A program made the translations under genes and the position numbers. From positions 1,612,001 through 1,676,000 of the forward strand of contig NZ_JAQNDK010000004.1 of the NCBI RefSeq assembly GCF_028368935.1: DNA of 64,000 bases, read 5' to 3'. Origin of the DNA: Sorangium aterium (GTDB lineage Bacteria > Myxococcota_A > Polyangia > Polyangiales > Polyangiaceae). Position 1 is the stretch's first letter. The number at the start of each line of letters is the position of its first letter. Shown piece after piece: positions 1 to 9,104 of the stretch. The notes below the pieces were generated by a model that was not told where the DNA came from, made no database searches, and saw nothing but the letters and a program-made list of their open reading frames with translations.

Positions 1-6
1 TGGTTC

Positions 7-1401
7 GTGCCGGGTGAACCTGATCAACGAACGCTATCCGCCACGGGCGGACAGCGGTATCTGGACAAATCAGGCAACGGCAGCTTTTTGTTTCTGGTCG
101 CGGACAGCCATCGGCCGCTTGCGTCGTCGGCGCGCATCGCCCTCGACGACGTCGAGGAGGTCGTTATCGGCCGCGGCAATGCCCGGAGGCTGGAGGTCGC
201 GGACAGCGGCTCACGCCGGCGCGTCGAGATCCAGCTCGACGACCCCTGGCTCTCGTCGAGGCATGCGCGGATCATGCGGGTCCTCGGCCGGTGGTGCTTC
301 GAGGATTGCGGCTCCAAGAACGGCAGCATCCTCAATGGGGCCCCGCGGAAGCACGCCGAGCTCGGGGAGGGCGACGTGCTCGAGCTGGGCCGCACGTTCT
401 TCCTCTACCGCGCGGCGATTCCCCGCGGCGCCGAGCAGGTCACTCTGCTGGAAGCGTCGAGCCTCGCCGCGCACGTCCCTGGGCTGCTCTCCCTCGTCCC
501 GTCGCAGCTCGAGATGTTCGAGCGGCTCAGGGTGGTGGCGGCCTCCACCATCCCCGTGCTGATCCAGGGCGAAACGGGCACGGGCAAGGAGGTCATGGCG
601 CGCGCCATCCATTCGCTCTCGGGCAGGCCGGGCGCGTTCGTGGCGATCAACTGCGGTGCGCTGCCGCGGGATCTGGTCGAAGGCGAGCTCTTTGGGCACA
701 GGAAGGGCGCCTTCTCCGGGGCCACCGAGGATCGCCCCGGGCTCGTGCGCAGCGCCGATCGCGGGACGCTCTTCCTCGACGAGATCGGCGATCTGCCCCT
801 GTCCGCCCAGGTGGCCTTGCTCCGCGTGCTCCAGGAGCGCGAGGTGCGCCCCGTGGGCGGCACGCGCTCGATCCCCGTGGACCTCCGCGTCGTGGCGGCC
901 ACACACCGGCCGATCGAGCGTATGGCGACGTCGGGCGACTTCCGCTCCGACCTGCTCGCGCGGCTCTCCGGCCACGCCATCGAGCTCGCGCCGCTCCGGG
1001 CTCGCCGGGAGGACCTCGGCCTCATCCTCGGCGCGATCCTGCGGCGCGTCGACGGAGAGCGCGCCGAGCACATCCAGCTGCACCCTCGCGCGGCGCGCGC
1101 CCTCGTCACGTACGGCTGGCCGCTCAACGTGCGCGAGCTCGAGCAGTGCATCACGACCGCGGTGGTGCTGGCGCAGCGGGGTACCATCGAGCTCGATCAC
1201 CTGAACAGCGCGCTGAGGCGCAACGCCGCCGACGCGACGGAGCAAGGAGACGATCCTACCCGGCCCGAGGAGCTCAAGGCGCTCCTGCGCGCGCACAGCG
1301 GCAACATCGCCGGCGTGGCGCGCGCCATGGGCAAAGCCAGGATGCAGATCCATCGCTGGTTGAAGCGCTACGAGATCGACCCGGATGATTTCCGCCACTG
1401 A
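7..1401 (+). CDS. FHA-domain sigma-54-dependent transcriptional activator (possibly 5' partial)
   Basis: Enhancer-binding protein that should remodel sigma-54 RNA polymerase in response to Thr phosphorylation. The FHA domain (about 50-130) shows GRG, SSRHA (83-87) and SKNG. The AAA+ domain follows, with Walker A GETGTGKE (188-195), the sigma-54 contact loop GAFSGA (234-239) and Walker B LFLDEIGD. A Fis-type helix-turn-helix closes the protein (about 425-460). The loop has Ser where GAFTGA has Thr, a variant expected to weaken or retune sigma-54 contact. The frame is open to the window edge, so the GTG at 7 may not be the true start. A Ser/Thr kinase gene begins 33 bp downstream on the same strand; kinase-FHA pairing is a known myxobacterial arrangement, and I infer that this kinase supplies the input. 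Confidence 0.93.
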   Translation: MPGEPDQRTLSATGGQRYLDKSGNGSFLFLVADSHRPLASSARIALDDVEEVVIGRGNARRLEVADSGSRRRVEIQLDDPWLSSRHARIMRVLGRWCFEDCGSKNGSILNGAPRKHAELGEGDVLELGRTFFLYRAAIPRGAEQVTLLEASSLAAHVPGLLSLVPSQLEMFERLRVVAASTIPVLIQGETGTGKEVMARAIHSLSGRPGAFVAINCGALPRDLVEGELFGHRKGAFSGATEDRPGLVRSADRGTLFLDEIGDLPLSAQVALLRVLQEREVRPVGGTRSIPVDLRVVAATHRPIERMATSGDFRSDLLARLSGHAIELAPLRARREDLGLILGAILRRVDGERAEHIQLHPRAARALVTYGWPLNVRELEQCITTAVVLAQRGTIELDHLNSALRRNAADATEQGDDPTRPEELKALLRAHSGNIAGVARAMGKARMQIHRWLKRYEIDPDDFRH

Positions 1402-1434
1402 GGTGCTGCGTCGCGGCCGTGGGATGAGGCGGGC

Positions 1435-4400
1435 ATGACGCCGGACACGGTCGTCGCGTCTCGCTACCGCGTCCTGCGTCGCCTGGCCGCGGGCGCGATG
1501 GGCGCTGTCTACGAGGTGATCGACCTCCAGACGGAGCGCCGACGGGCGCTCAAGGTGATGCACGCTCATACGGTCGAGCGCGCCGACCTGAGGGAGCGAT
1601 TCGCGCTGGAGGCCCGCGTGTCCGGCCAGGTCGACAGCCCCGCGCTCGTCGACGTCGTCGACGCGGGCGTCGATGACGCCACGGGGACTCCGTTCCTCGT
1701 GATGGAGCTGCTCCGGGGGGAGACCTTGAGCGAGCGGCTCGCGCGCGTGGGCGGCCACGCGCCGGCCGAGGTGCTCGCCTATCTCGGTCAAGCCGCGCCG
1801 GCCATCGACAAGATGCACCAGCTCGGCATCGTCCACCGCGACCTGAAGCCGAGCAACCTGTTCCTGGAGCAGCGAGAGCACGACGCCCCGCGCATCAAGA
1901 TCCTCGATTTCGGCGTGGCGAAGGTGCTGCACGAGGGCGCGACCCGCGGCTCGACCGGCGCGGCCGGGACGCCGATCTACATGGCGCCGGAGCAGTTCCA
2001 GAGCGGCAGGATCACACCTTCCGCCGATATCTACGCGCTCGGGTTGATCGCGTACACGCTCCTCGTCGGCAGACCCTACTGGGAAGAAGAAGTCGGCATC
2101 GGCGACAGCCCCGTCGCGTTCGCGCTCGTCGCGCTGCAGGGCCCCAAGGAGCCTGCGTGCGAGCGCGCCGCGCGGTACGGCGTGACGTTGCCGCCCGCGT
2201 TCGACGCGTGGTTCACACGCGCGACGGCGCTCGCGCCGGGCCAGCGCTTCCCGACCGCGGGCGCCGCCGTGGGGGCGCTCGCGCGGGCGCTCGGCGTGCC
2301 AGGCTACGAGCTGCCAGCACAGCAGCCCGCCGGGGCCGAAGCGCGTGAGGGGACGCCGCCCGTCGACGAGCAATCGACGTGGACCGACACGTTCCAGTCC
2401 GACGGGCATCTGGGTGGAAGCGAGGGAGTGGGACGCACGGACTCGGTGGCCGGCGCAGGGGGGCCCGGCCCCGCGCCGCCTCGCTTCGAGCCCGAGAGCG
2501 ACGCAACGGACCCGAGCCCCCCTCGGCAGCCGCAGGCCATCGTGCATCGGTCGCGCCGGTGGCGCTGGATCGCGGCCTCGAGCGTCACGCTGGCCGCCCT
2601 GGGTCTGGGCGCCGTCCGGTGGGCGTTCCCTCACCGGCCAGCGCCTGGTCCTCCACCCACGGTCATGCGATCTCCGCTGGAGCCCGACAACACGGTGCTC
2701 GCTTGCCCGATCCTGGAGGCCACCGGGGTCGAGGCGCCGGCCGGATGGCTGGGAGCGGCCGCCGCGGCGACGCTGTGCGAGCGGGCTCGGGTCCTCCTCG
2801 GAGGCCGCGCGGCGCGCACGTTGGTCCCTGCGGAGCTGCTCTCGCTCCCACGGCCGCACGCGGACACGGTTCCTATCGATCCCTATGCCGGGCCGGAGGC
2901 TCGCGCCCAATCGCTGGACGCGGCGCGCAGGAGGGGAGCGGCCTATGTGGACGGGGCGATCGTCCTCGAGCCGTCCCGCGCCTTTCAGCTCACGGTCACG
3001 CTGCGAGCCGCCGACGGTAGGGAGCTCGCGTCCTCGGTCGGCAGGGCGAGCGCGCTTTATGAAGCCGTGAGGAACGCCATGGATCCCTGGGTCGATGCAG
3101 GGGTGTTGCCAAAGGCCTCACGCCTCGACGACGCCGTGGCCGATTTCTCGAGGGCGCGCACGGTCGACGGGGCGCTGGATCTGCTCGACCTGACGCTGGC
3201 CATGACCCACAACGCCGGCGGGCTCCGACAGGAGTGCGCCCGGTTCGAGGCGCGCGGCGGCGGCCTCGCGGAGATGGGACCAGGCGAGCGCTTCCGCTGC
3301 GCCTACACGCTCGGCGAGCCCGCTCCCGTGGTCACGCTCCCGCCGGCCGGCGCCAATCCCTCACCGGGTGAGCTCGCCGCGCGCGCCCGCGTCGATCTCA
3401 TGATGCGGCGTGCTGTCGATCCGACGGCGGTGGCGGAGCTCCAGCGCCTTTATGATCGCGAGGCGTCGGCCTGGGGACGCTCGACCCTCGCAGCGACGAT
3501 ATCCTGCCTGCTGCCGTCGCCCGATGAGGAGCGCGCCACGGAGAGGACGACGCTCGCCAAGGACATGGCGTTCAGCGCGGTGCAGGCCGAGCCGAAGAAC
3601 CCGATCGGGGAGTGGTGCGCGCCCTGGGTGCAGCTGGCGACGGTGACCCACGGGACCCCGAGCGCGGCGAGCGCGTTGCAGGGCATGCGGGCCTGGATGC
3701 CGTGGGAGGCGTATGGGTGGCTGTTCGAGGACTCCGACCCTGGAGCGGCAGAGGCTCCCCCGCAGCATGCTCGCACGCGCGCCGTCGGGTTCGCGCGGCG
3801 TGCCTATGTCCTCTCGCCCCTGGACATGAACGTGGCCGACACGCTGGTCGATCGGCTCCTCCAGGATGGAGCGCGCCAGGAGGCGCGCGGGATAGCGCTC
3901 GCGGTGGGCCAGGGAAGCCAGGTGCTGCACAAGGTCGGCAGCGAGCTCCTCCTCATCCGCGTCGAGGCGAGCGAGGCCGGCATCGGCGCCGCCCTCGAGC
4001 GGGCGAGGCGCGCGATGGCCATTTCCCCCGGTGATTCCGGGTTCGTTCGCGTCCAGCGCCTCCAGATCGCCTGGCGCGCGCTGGAGCTCGCGCTCGTCCT
4101 CGGGCGTGAGCGCGAGATAGCCGACCTCATCGTCGCCCGCTTCCTCGACCCGGAGCCACCCCTCCTCGAGGGCACCCACATCAGCGTCCCGCTGCGCATG
4201 GGAGCCGTCTGCGCCCGTGCCAGTCGGGCGGTGTCGCGGCGTTGCTTCGAGCGGCTTCGCAAGCTCCGGGTCAGGTTCCCGGAAGGCGAGCTGCCGAACA
4301 CCGAGAGCTTCATCACGGGAGCCGAGCGTTATGCCAGCGGAGACCAGCGGGGCGCCGCGCTGGCGTGGCGCCCGCTGCTGCAGGAGCCTGAGCCGTTCGT

Positions 4401-4674
4401 CGAGGTGCTCGGCGACGCCATGGTCGCGACCTATGAGCGCGAGGGGGAGCACGAGCTCGTTGACCGGCTGGAGCGGGCGAGCCGGGACGACAGCGAGGCC
4501 CTGAACGGCGCGAGCCTGAAGACGGTGCGCCAGGCGGAGCGCGCGGCGAGGCGCGGGGACAGGCAGAGGGCCCTCGGGCTGGCCCAGCAGGTGATCAAGG
4601 CGTGGTCGGTGGTGGACGCCCCTGTCCCGGCGGTCGAATCGATGAGGCGGCTCGCGGCGAGGCTACTTGAGTGA
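1435..4674 (+). CDS. Receptor-type Ser/Thr protein kinase with long C-terminal extension
   Basis: Hanks-type kinase of 1079 residues. The catalytic domain (about 10-285) has the glycine loop, Lys40, HRDLKPSN (134-141), DFG (158-160) and APEQ (184-187), so it should be active. A Pro/Ser-rich juxtamembrane stretch leads to one membrane segment (about 378-397). Roughly 680 further residues are probably extracytoplasmic and rich in Ala/Leu/Arg helices resembling degenerate TPRs; no named domain was recognised there. The gene starts 33 bp after the FHA activator and is probably cotranscribed with it, which makes it that regulator's likely kinase. Its 3' end overlaps the convergent lipoprotein gene by 12 bp. 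Confidence 0.93.
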   Translation: MTPDTVVASRYRVLRRLAAGAMGAVYEVIDLQTERRRALKVMHAHTVERADLRERFALEARVSGQVDSPALVDVVDAGVDDATGTPFLVMELLRGETLSERLARVGGHAPAEVLAYLGQAAPAIDKMHQLGIVHRDLKPSNLFLEQREHDAPRIKILDFGVAKVLHEGATRGSTGAAGTPIYMAPEQFQSGRITPSADIYALGLIAYTLLVGRPYWEEEVGIGDSPVAFALVALQGPKEPACERAARYGVTLPPAFDAWFTRATALAPGQRFPTAGAAVGALARALGVPGYELPAQQPAGAEAREGTPPVDEQSTWTDTFQSDGHLGGSEGVGRTDSVAGAGGPGPAPPRFEPESDATDPSPPRQPQAIVHRSRRWRWIAASSVTLAALGLGAVRWAFPHRPAPGPPPTVMRSPLEPDNTVLACPILEATGVEAPAGWLGAAAAATLCERARVLLGGRAARTLVPAELLSLPRPHADTVPIDPYAGPEARAQSLDAARRRGAAYVDGAIVLEPSRAFQLTVTLRAADGRELASSVGRASALYEAVRNAMDPWVDAGVLPKASRLDDAVADFSRARTVDGALDLLDLTLAMTHNAGGLRQECARFEARGGGLAEMGPGERFRCAYTLGEPAPVVTLPPAGANPSPGELAARARVDLMMRRAVDPTAVAELQRLYDREASAWGRSTLAATISCLLPSPDEERATERTTLAKDMAFSAVQAEPKNPIGEWCAPWVQLATVTHGTPSAASALQGMRAWMPWEAYGWLFEDSDPGAAEAPPQHARTRAVGFARRAYVLSPLDMNVADTLVDRLLQDGARQEARGIALAVGQGSQVLHKVGSELLLIRVEASEAGIGAALERARRAMAISPGDSGFVRVQRLQIAWRALELALVLGREREIADLIVARFLDPEPPLLEGTHISVPLRMGAVCARASRAVSRRCFERLRKLRVRFPEGELPNTESFITGAERYASGDQRGAALAWRPLLQEPEPFVEVLGDAMVATYEREGEHELVDRLERASRDDSEALNGASLKTVRQAERAARRGDRQRALGLAQQVIKAWSVVDAPVPAVESMRRLAARLLE

Positions 4675-6168
4675 ACGGTCGATCAACCAGGGCTTGAACG
4701 AAGAGCACCCGGAGTCGCTCCTGAGATCGCATGGATGGTTCAAGTAGACCGTGACGGGGTATTTCCACTGCGCGCCCGCCTCATCGCACGGGGTGTAGAT
4801 GGATCGCCTGGCACCGGCAGACCGAACGCAAGCGCCCGGATTCCCGTTGAAAGGAGAGCATGGCTTCGGTTCGTGGACGAAGCACTGCGCTGCCGCATCG
4901 GACGCAGGGAGGGCGCAGAGCCTGTCGGCGAGGTTCGCCATGCCTTGATTCCAGTCCTCGCCATAACACGCGTACTGCTTGTCGAAGAGCACCCCGTCGG
5001 GCCGAGCCCCCCCGGGGTTCGAATCGAAGATGTTCCCGTAGAACCCGCCCTCGCGGTACCTGAACAGCTCCACCTCCTTCGCCGGATACCTCACCCCATC
5101 GGAGCTCTCGAACTTCACGTCGACCGCGAAATTTCGCTCCGACAGCATCACGCTGAAGTACCCGACCTGTTCGGGGGTGGAGCTCGCCTCGTCGACAATG
5201 CCTGTGCCAGCAGGGCCATTCGCGGGGCATGTGAAGTCGACCGTGTCGCCAGGACCGTCGAGCACATCGCTCTTGATGTGCTTGATGTACCTGCTCCGAG
5301 GATCTGCCGCGTCGTAGTCCACGTGGTTGCATCCATGGTTACCCGCGCATACACGCACGAACACCGGAGATGAGCTGGCGTGGGCCGAGTCGAGCTTGAG
5401 CCTGACCGTCCTCGGCCCACTATCGCCTGACCTCTGCGCCAGGCATTGCCCGACGTAACGCGCCGTCCACCCGCAGTCGCTCGTCGCCCGACGCGGTCCG
5501 CCGGGAGGGTTGCAAGCGGCGAAGCTCTCGATCTGCGTGGCCTCGCCTGTGCTGGTGTTCCTCTCTCGAGACCTTGTCTCGGCGGGGACCTTGTCATGGA
5601 GCGCGACGAGACCCCCTGGGCCGCGCATGGATACCACGACCACCTTGTTGAGCGCGTTCACCCGGGCGAGCACGCCTGCGGAGACCGCTTGCAGGCATTC
5701 CGGGGATGGAAGGTCGTTGAACCAGTCCCCCAAGGGTCCCCCGCTGGCGCATGCCCCGATCTGCCCATTCCACTCGTAGCGCTTGTTCCCCACGCGGACC
5801 GACACCTTCTGGCCTTCCTTCAGCGCAAAAGATACGATGTAGTGCATCAGCTGAACGGCGCGAGGCTCCAGCGTCGGGTCCTGCGTGCTGAAAGGCTTGA
5901 CATCGTCGAGCTTCAGGCTGTTCAGCTTGCTCACCTTGAGGCGTTCGAGCAATTCACTGTTCGCGCGGAGCGCCTCCACGCTGATGCCGTTCTTGGGCAT
6001 GCCGTTGTGAGGCAGCTGCCCCGGGGGAGCGACTGGCTCTGCTGGCCCAGCCGATTGCGCCGGCGTCACAGGCCCGCCGGGAGTCGTCACGATGACGCAC
6101 CCGCCGCACCCCAGGAAAGAACCCACGCCGATGCAGGCTAGCGCCATGTACAAACGGCCTATGGCCAC
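4663..6168 (-). CDS. Cysteine-rich secreted lipoprotein, function unknown
   Basis: A 501-residue protein starting at a GTG with a GGAGAA ribosome-binding site about 8 bp upstream. The N-terminal hydrophobic segment ends in a lipobox-like GSFLGC, so it is probably lipid-anchored. The mature part has many cysteines, especially in the last 130 residues (ACYGEDW, LCALP, QCFVHEPKPC, TPCDEAG), which suggests several disulfides and an envelope or outer-surface location. I recognise no catalytic motif or family. It converges on the upstream kinase gene with a 12-bp overlap. A dyad-rich region lies upstream, between it and the divergent lipoprotein gene that starts at 6965. Confidence 0.8.
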   Translation of the reverse strand: MAIGRLYMALACIGVGSFLGCGGCVIVTTPGGPVTPAQSAGPAEPVAPPGQLPHNGMPKNGISVEALRANSELLERLKVSKLNSLKLDDVKPFSTQDPTLEPRAVQLMHYIVSFALKEGQKVSVRVGNKRYEWNGQIGACASGGPLGDWFNDLPSPECLQAVSAGVLARVNALNKVVVVSMRGPGGLVALHDKVPAETRSRERNTSTGEATQIESFAACNPPGGPRRATSDCGWTARYVGQCLAQRSGDSGPRTVRLKLDSAHASSSPVFVRVCAGNHGCNHVDYDAADPRSRYIKHIKSDVLDGPGDTVDFTCPANGPAGTGIVDEASSTPEQVGYFSVMLSERNFAVDVKFESSDGVRYPAKEVELFRYREGGFYGNIFDSNPGGARPDGVLFDKQYACYGEDWNQGMANLADRLCALPASDAAAQCFVHEPKPCSPFNGNPGACVRSAGARRSIYTPCDEAGAQWKYPVTVYLNHPCDLRSDSGCSSFKPWLIDRSLK

Positions 6169-6456
6169 AGGTATTCTCCTTCTCCTGAACTCGAGTCGCG
6201 AGGTGAGCGCCCCTCGTGGGCGCGCATCCTGGCACGGACGCGCAGCGGTTGGCCAGCTGGCCGCATCGATGCTGAATGGCTATTGCCGCCGCCGAGGCAT
6301 CTTTCGTGCCACGGTGTGCGCTGCGCGCCGTTGCTCACCAGCGTGGCTGGATGCCTGGTTCTGACCGCGGGCGGCACGTTCGCCGTCCCATCGAGGCAGC
6401 GCCGAGCGCCGAGCGCCGGCGCGGTGAGCCCGGCGTGGCGCGCCCGGCGCCCGCGA

Positions 6457-6491
6457 TAACACGGGGTGTTACGCCGGTGATACACCGTGTT
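6457..6491. promoter_or_regulatory. Tandem palindromic operator-like sites
   Basis: TAACACGGGGTGTTA (6457-6471) has perfect 6-bp arms. A second palindrome, ACACCGTGT (6482-6490), follows with its centre 22 bp away, about two helical turns, so two dimers could bind on one DNA face. The sites lie between two divergent genes. The cognate regulator is unknown. Confidence 0.45.
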
Positions 6492-6762
6492 GCGCTGCGG
6501 AAAAACGCGCCGAGCACGTGTCCCCGTAACAGGTCGGGCGCCCTGCTGTTGCACCGCGCGGCGCGGAGCCAGGGGGTGTCACAGGAGGGCGACAGTACCG
6601 ATGCGCCGGGCCGGCGGTCGGTTCCGGCGTGAAGCCATGAACGATGCGCCGTCATGGAACGGCACGTCCAGCCGTTCGGCATCACCCCGTCGAGGCGCGG
6701 GCGTCGGTATTTGGCACGCGCTTGAAGGGCCAGCTCTGGCCACACGCGATCATCCGTCCGGT

Positions 6763-6778
6763 TGGCACCGGCGGTGCA
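6763..6778 (+). promoter_or_regulatory. Candidate sigma-54 promoter (-24/-12)
   Basis: TGGCAC followed by GTGCA places GG and GC exactly 12 bp apart, as sigma-54 promoters require; only the first T of the TTGC element differs. It points toward the lipoprotein gene at 6965. The element also sits inside a GCACCG/CGGTGC palindrome, so the match could be incidental. Confidence 0.3.
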
Positions 6779-6964
6779 ATGCCGGCAAGCGTCTCCCCGA
6801 CCGGGCGGTCAGACGCCCGGATAGCCATCACTCGGCCCGGGATCTGCGGCCAGGGGCAGGGGATACGTCCAGCTCTGCGTGAGGATTGCAGACGTCTGGA
6901 GCTTCTCGTCACGCGCGGGAGCCTTTCGCGCCGCGCGCACCAACGACCAGCGATGGAGAATTCC

Positions 6965-8866
6965 ATGAAGAATCGATCGATAGGCGCGGCGTTGACCTGC
7001 GCCCTGCTGTTGACCGCCTGCGGCACCGAGCCGGAAGAGCCGGAGCTCGCCGCATCGAACAGCGACTCGCTCATCGTGGCGCCCTCCAAGCGGGCGCCCA
7101 AGGTCGAACAACTGCACCTGCGGCTCACGTCGGATGGCGTCGGGGTGCTCTCGCTCGAGCTCGCGCCGGGCGACCGCAAGCGTGTGATCGAAGAGAACAA
7201 AGGCGCGGCGTTCCAGATGAGCCTCGATGCGCGCGAGAAGGCGGTCACCTTCAACGACTCGGGAATCAAGCCGGATCTCAAGGCGGGAGACGGCTTGTTC
7301 TCCGCCTCGATCCCCATCGATCTGGAACGGCTGAGCCAGATCAACAGCGAGATCTCGAAGCTCAAGACCCGCACGCTCCAGACGTTCGAGCCGGGGTCGC
7401 GTATCGCCTCCAAGGCCATCGAGATCTCGCAAACGAACGCTATCGATATCGAGGCGCTGAAAAAGGGAGCGACCATCCGTTTGCCCAACCTCGCGGAGCT
7501 CGGCCCCTTGCGCACGCTCGGCGGCGTGACCACGGCCGCCATCAACCCGCAGAAATCGCTGTTGATCCGTTCACTGCCGGTGATCGAGGACCCGGCGCGT
7601 ACCATGAACCCGTGCGACTCGAGCGCCGCGAACGCCCCGCTCAAGAAGTGGACCTTCGGCTACCTGATGGAACAGATGGCCATCGGGTCCGGGCTCACCG
7701 CGAGCCAGTTCGTCGAGCAGTGGCTGGCTTCCTGGCGCACCCAGCAGATCGTCAACGCGAGCTCGGGCAGCCTGGTCCTCGATGCTACGAGCGCGGCCGC
7801 CGCGGCGAACGTGGACAGCATGATCATCAACCCCTGGCGCCAGAGGAGCGGCGGGGGCGCGTTGAACCTCAGCATCGCGCCGTTTCGGCTGCAGGCCATC
7901 CTGTATCGCCCCGACCTCGCGCAGAGCTCGCCCTACCTCGGCGGGGCTGCCGGCAACAACGGAGGCGAGCTCCGCTTCGTGTTCGGCCTGATGGAGGTTC
8001 GCGACGGCAATCGGGACGGCGACGCCAGAGACAGCGTGGACACCTGCCAGCCGATCGAGGCCGCGGCGATCTTCGAGTACGGAGTGCCCATCACGAGCTG
8101 CGTCGACATCAAGGACTGGGCGAACAAGTGGGTCAACCTGAGCGCCTTGCTCCCCGGTGACCCCGCCTACGGCGCGGCGCTCGAGGCGTTGACCGAGCAG
8201 GTGGTGAGGAGCGGCGCCGCGCCGGGCAACCCCAACCAGAACGCGCTCAACCAGCTGCGCACGAACGAGATCGATCTCACGGGGATCTGGCAGATGCGCG
8301 AGTTCGTGATCCGCCCCGGGAGCGGACCTTTGCAACAGACCACCACCAAGAACAACCCCCGCGAGCACCAGGCGAGCTTCACGTCGGTTCCGGGCACGAC
8401 CCCGGCGCCGATCGATCTGAATGGCAGCGACGCGCTGCTCACGGAGATCCTGGCCTCCATGAGCCCCGGCTACACGATGCCCGAAGCCCCCGGGGGCGTG
8501 CCCTTCATGGGCGGCGCGTCGACCTACAACGCCGGGACGTTCTGGGATCACCCGGACCTGAAGACGTCGGCGGAGCTCGAGGCGCGCTTTCGGTTCTCGT
8601 CCAACACGTGCAGCGGCTGCCACACGGGCGAGACGGACACGCTCTTCTACCACATCCGCCCCGCGGGGCCCGGCGGCGTCCCCAGCATCTCGGCCTTCCT
8701 GCAAGGTCCGCTGACGGTGACGGACAACCGTGGGGTCAGCCATTCGTTCGCGGAGATGGACAACCGCAAGCAGGCTCTCGCGAGCCTCGCGAACCAGTCG
8801 TGTTCGTTCCGCGTCGGAATCCCACCCTTCCAGGTGTTGCGGCTGCCGCTGCTGAGCGTCCACTGA
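6965..8866 (+). CDS. Lipoprotein with CxxCH heme-type motif
   Basis: A 633-residue secreted lipoprotein. The start at 6965 is chosen because GGAGAA lies just upstream and the first residues form a good lipoprotein signal ending in LLTACG. Residues about 45-130 form an acidic, beta-rich domain that resembles the choice-of-anchor X type. The rest is a large domain of unknown fold. Near the C-terminus a CSGCH sequence, in the context SSNTCSGCHTGETD, is a potential single c-type heme attachment site. A second lipoprotein with a late CxxCH motif lies at 18756-20234. An electron-transfer or redox-sensing role outside the cell is possible but unproven. The gene is preceded by a long, dyad-rich control region. 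Confidence 0.82.
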   Translation: MKNRSIGAALTCALLLTACGTEPEEPELAASNSDSLIVAPSKRAPKVEQLHLRLTSDGVGVLSLELAPGDRKRVIEENKGAAFQMSLDAREKAVTFNDSGIKPDLKAGDGLFSASIPIDLERLSQINSEISKLKTRTLQTFEPGSRIASKAIEISQTNAIDIEALKKGATIRLPNLAELGPLRTLGGVTTAAINPQKSLLIRSLPVIEDPARTMNPCDSSAANAPLKKWTFGYLMEQMAIGSGLTASQFVEQWLASWRTQQIVNASSGSLVLDATSAAAAANVDSMIINPWRQRSGGGALNLSIAPFRLQAILYRPDLAQSSPYLGGAAGNNGGELRFVFGLMEVRDGNRDGDARDSVDTCQPIEAAAIFEYGVPITSCVDIKDWANKWVNLSALLPGDPAYGAALEALTEQVVRSGAAPGNPNQNALNQLRTNEIDLTGIWQMREFVIRPGSGPLQQTTTKNNPREHQASFTSVPGTTPAPIDLNGSDALLTEILASMSPGYTMPEAPGGVPFMGGASTYNAGTFWDHPDLKTSAELEARFRFSSNTCSGCHTGETDTLFYHIRPAGPGGVPSISAFLQGPLTVTDNRGVSHSFAEMDNRKQALASLANQSCSFRVGIPPFQVLRLPLLSVH

Positions 8867-8951
8867 ATCGCGATGAGCGCGGGGCCCGCGGCGACCGAAC
8901 GCACCGCCCCGGCCCCGCGCCAGCCGGGCAGGTAGAACCGGCCGGCGCCGC

Positions 8952-8979
8952 TTGACGATCGGCGTTCCTCGTTTATAGT
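8952..8979 (+). promoter_or_regulatory. Sigma-70-type promoter for rtcB
   Basis: TTGACG (8952-8957) and TATAGT (8974-8979) are separated by 16 bp, close to the vegetative consensus and unusual in this GC-rich sequence. Transcription would start near 8986 and give a leader of about 120 nt before the ATG at 9105. Confidence 0.6.
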
Positions 8980-9104
8980 GAGCGCCGCTGCTGCGGTGTG
9001 CGCTTCCCTCGTGCGCGCACCGGGTCCAGATCGGGGGAGAGTGAGCCGCGGCCCCGTCGCGTGAACGCGTCGGCCGCGTGCGTCTTCGTGGATTGGACAG
9101 CAGC

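Larger units (their letters stand above)
6169..6964. other. 796-bp divergent intergenic region
   Basis: This separates two divergent lipoprotein genes. No coding region is convincing; the open frame upstream of 6965 lacks the composition of a protein and is discarded. The region holds two palindromic half-site pairs 22 bp apart (6457-6491), a wider AACAG/CTGTT inverted repeat (6528-6550), a TGTC/GACA pair (6577-6594) and a sigma-54-like element (6763-6778). It looks like a multi-operator control region. Confidence 0.6.

Noticed and set aside
211-2910. Long minus-strand open frame of 899 codons
   Set aside because: It lies opposite two clear genes and is rich in Arg/Gly/Ala/His without any domain; it is a codon-bias shadow.
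6644-6964. Extended N-terminus of the CxxCH lipoprotein
   Set aside because: The open frame continues upstream, but it lacks protein-like composition; a ribosome-binding site and lipoprotein signal fix the start at 6965.
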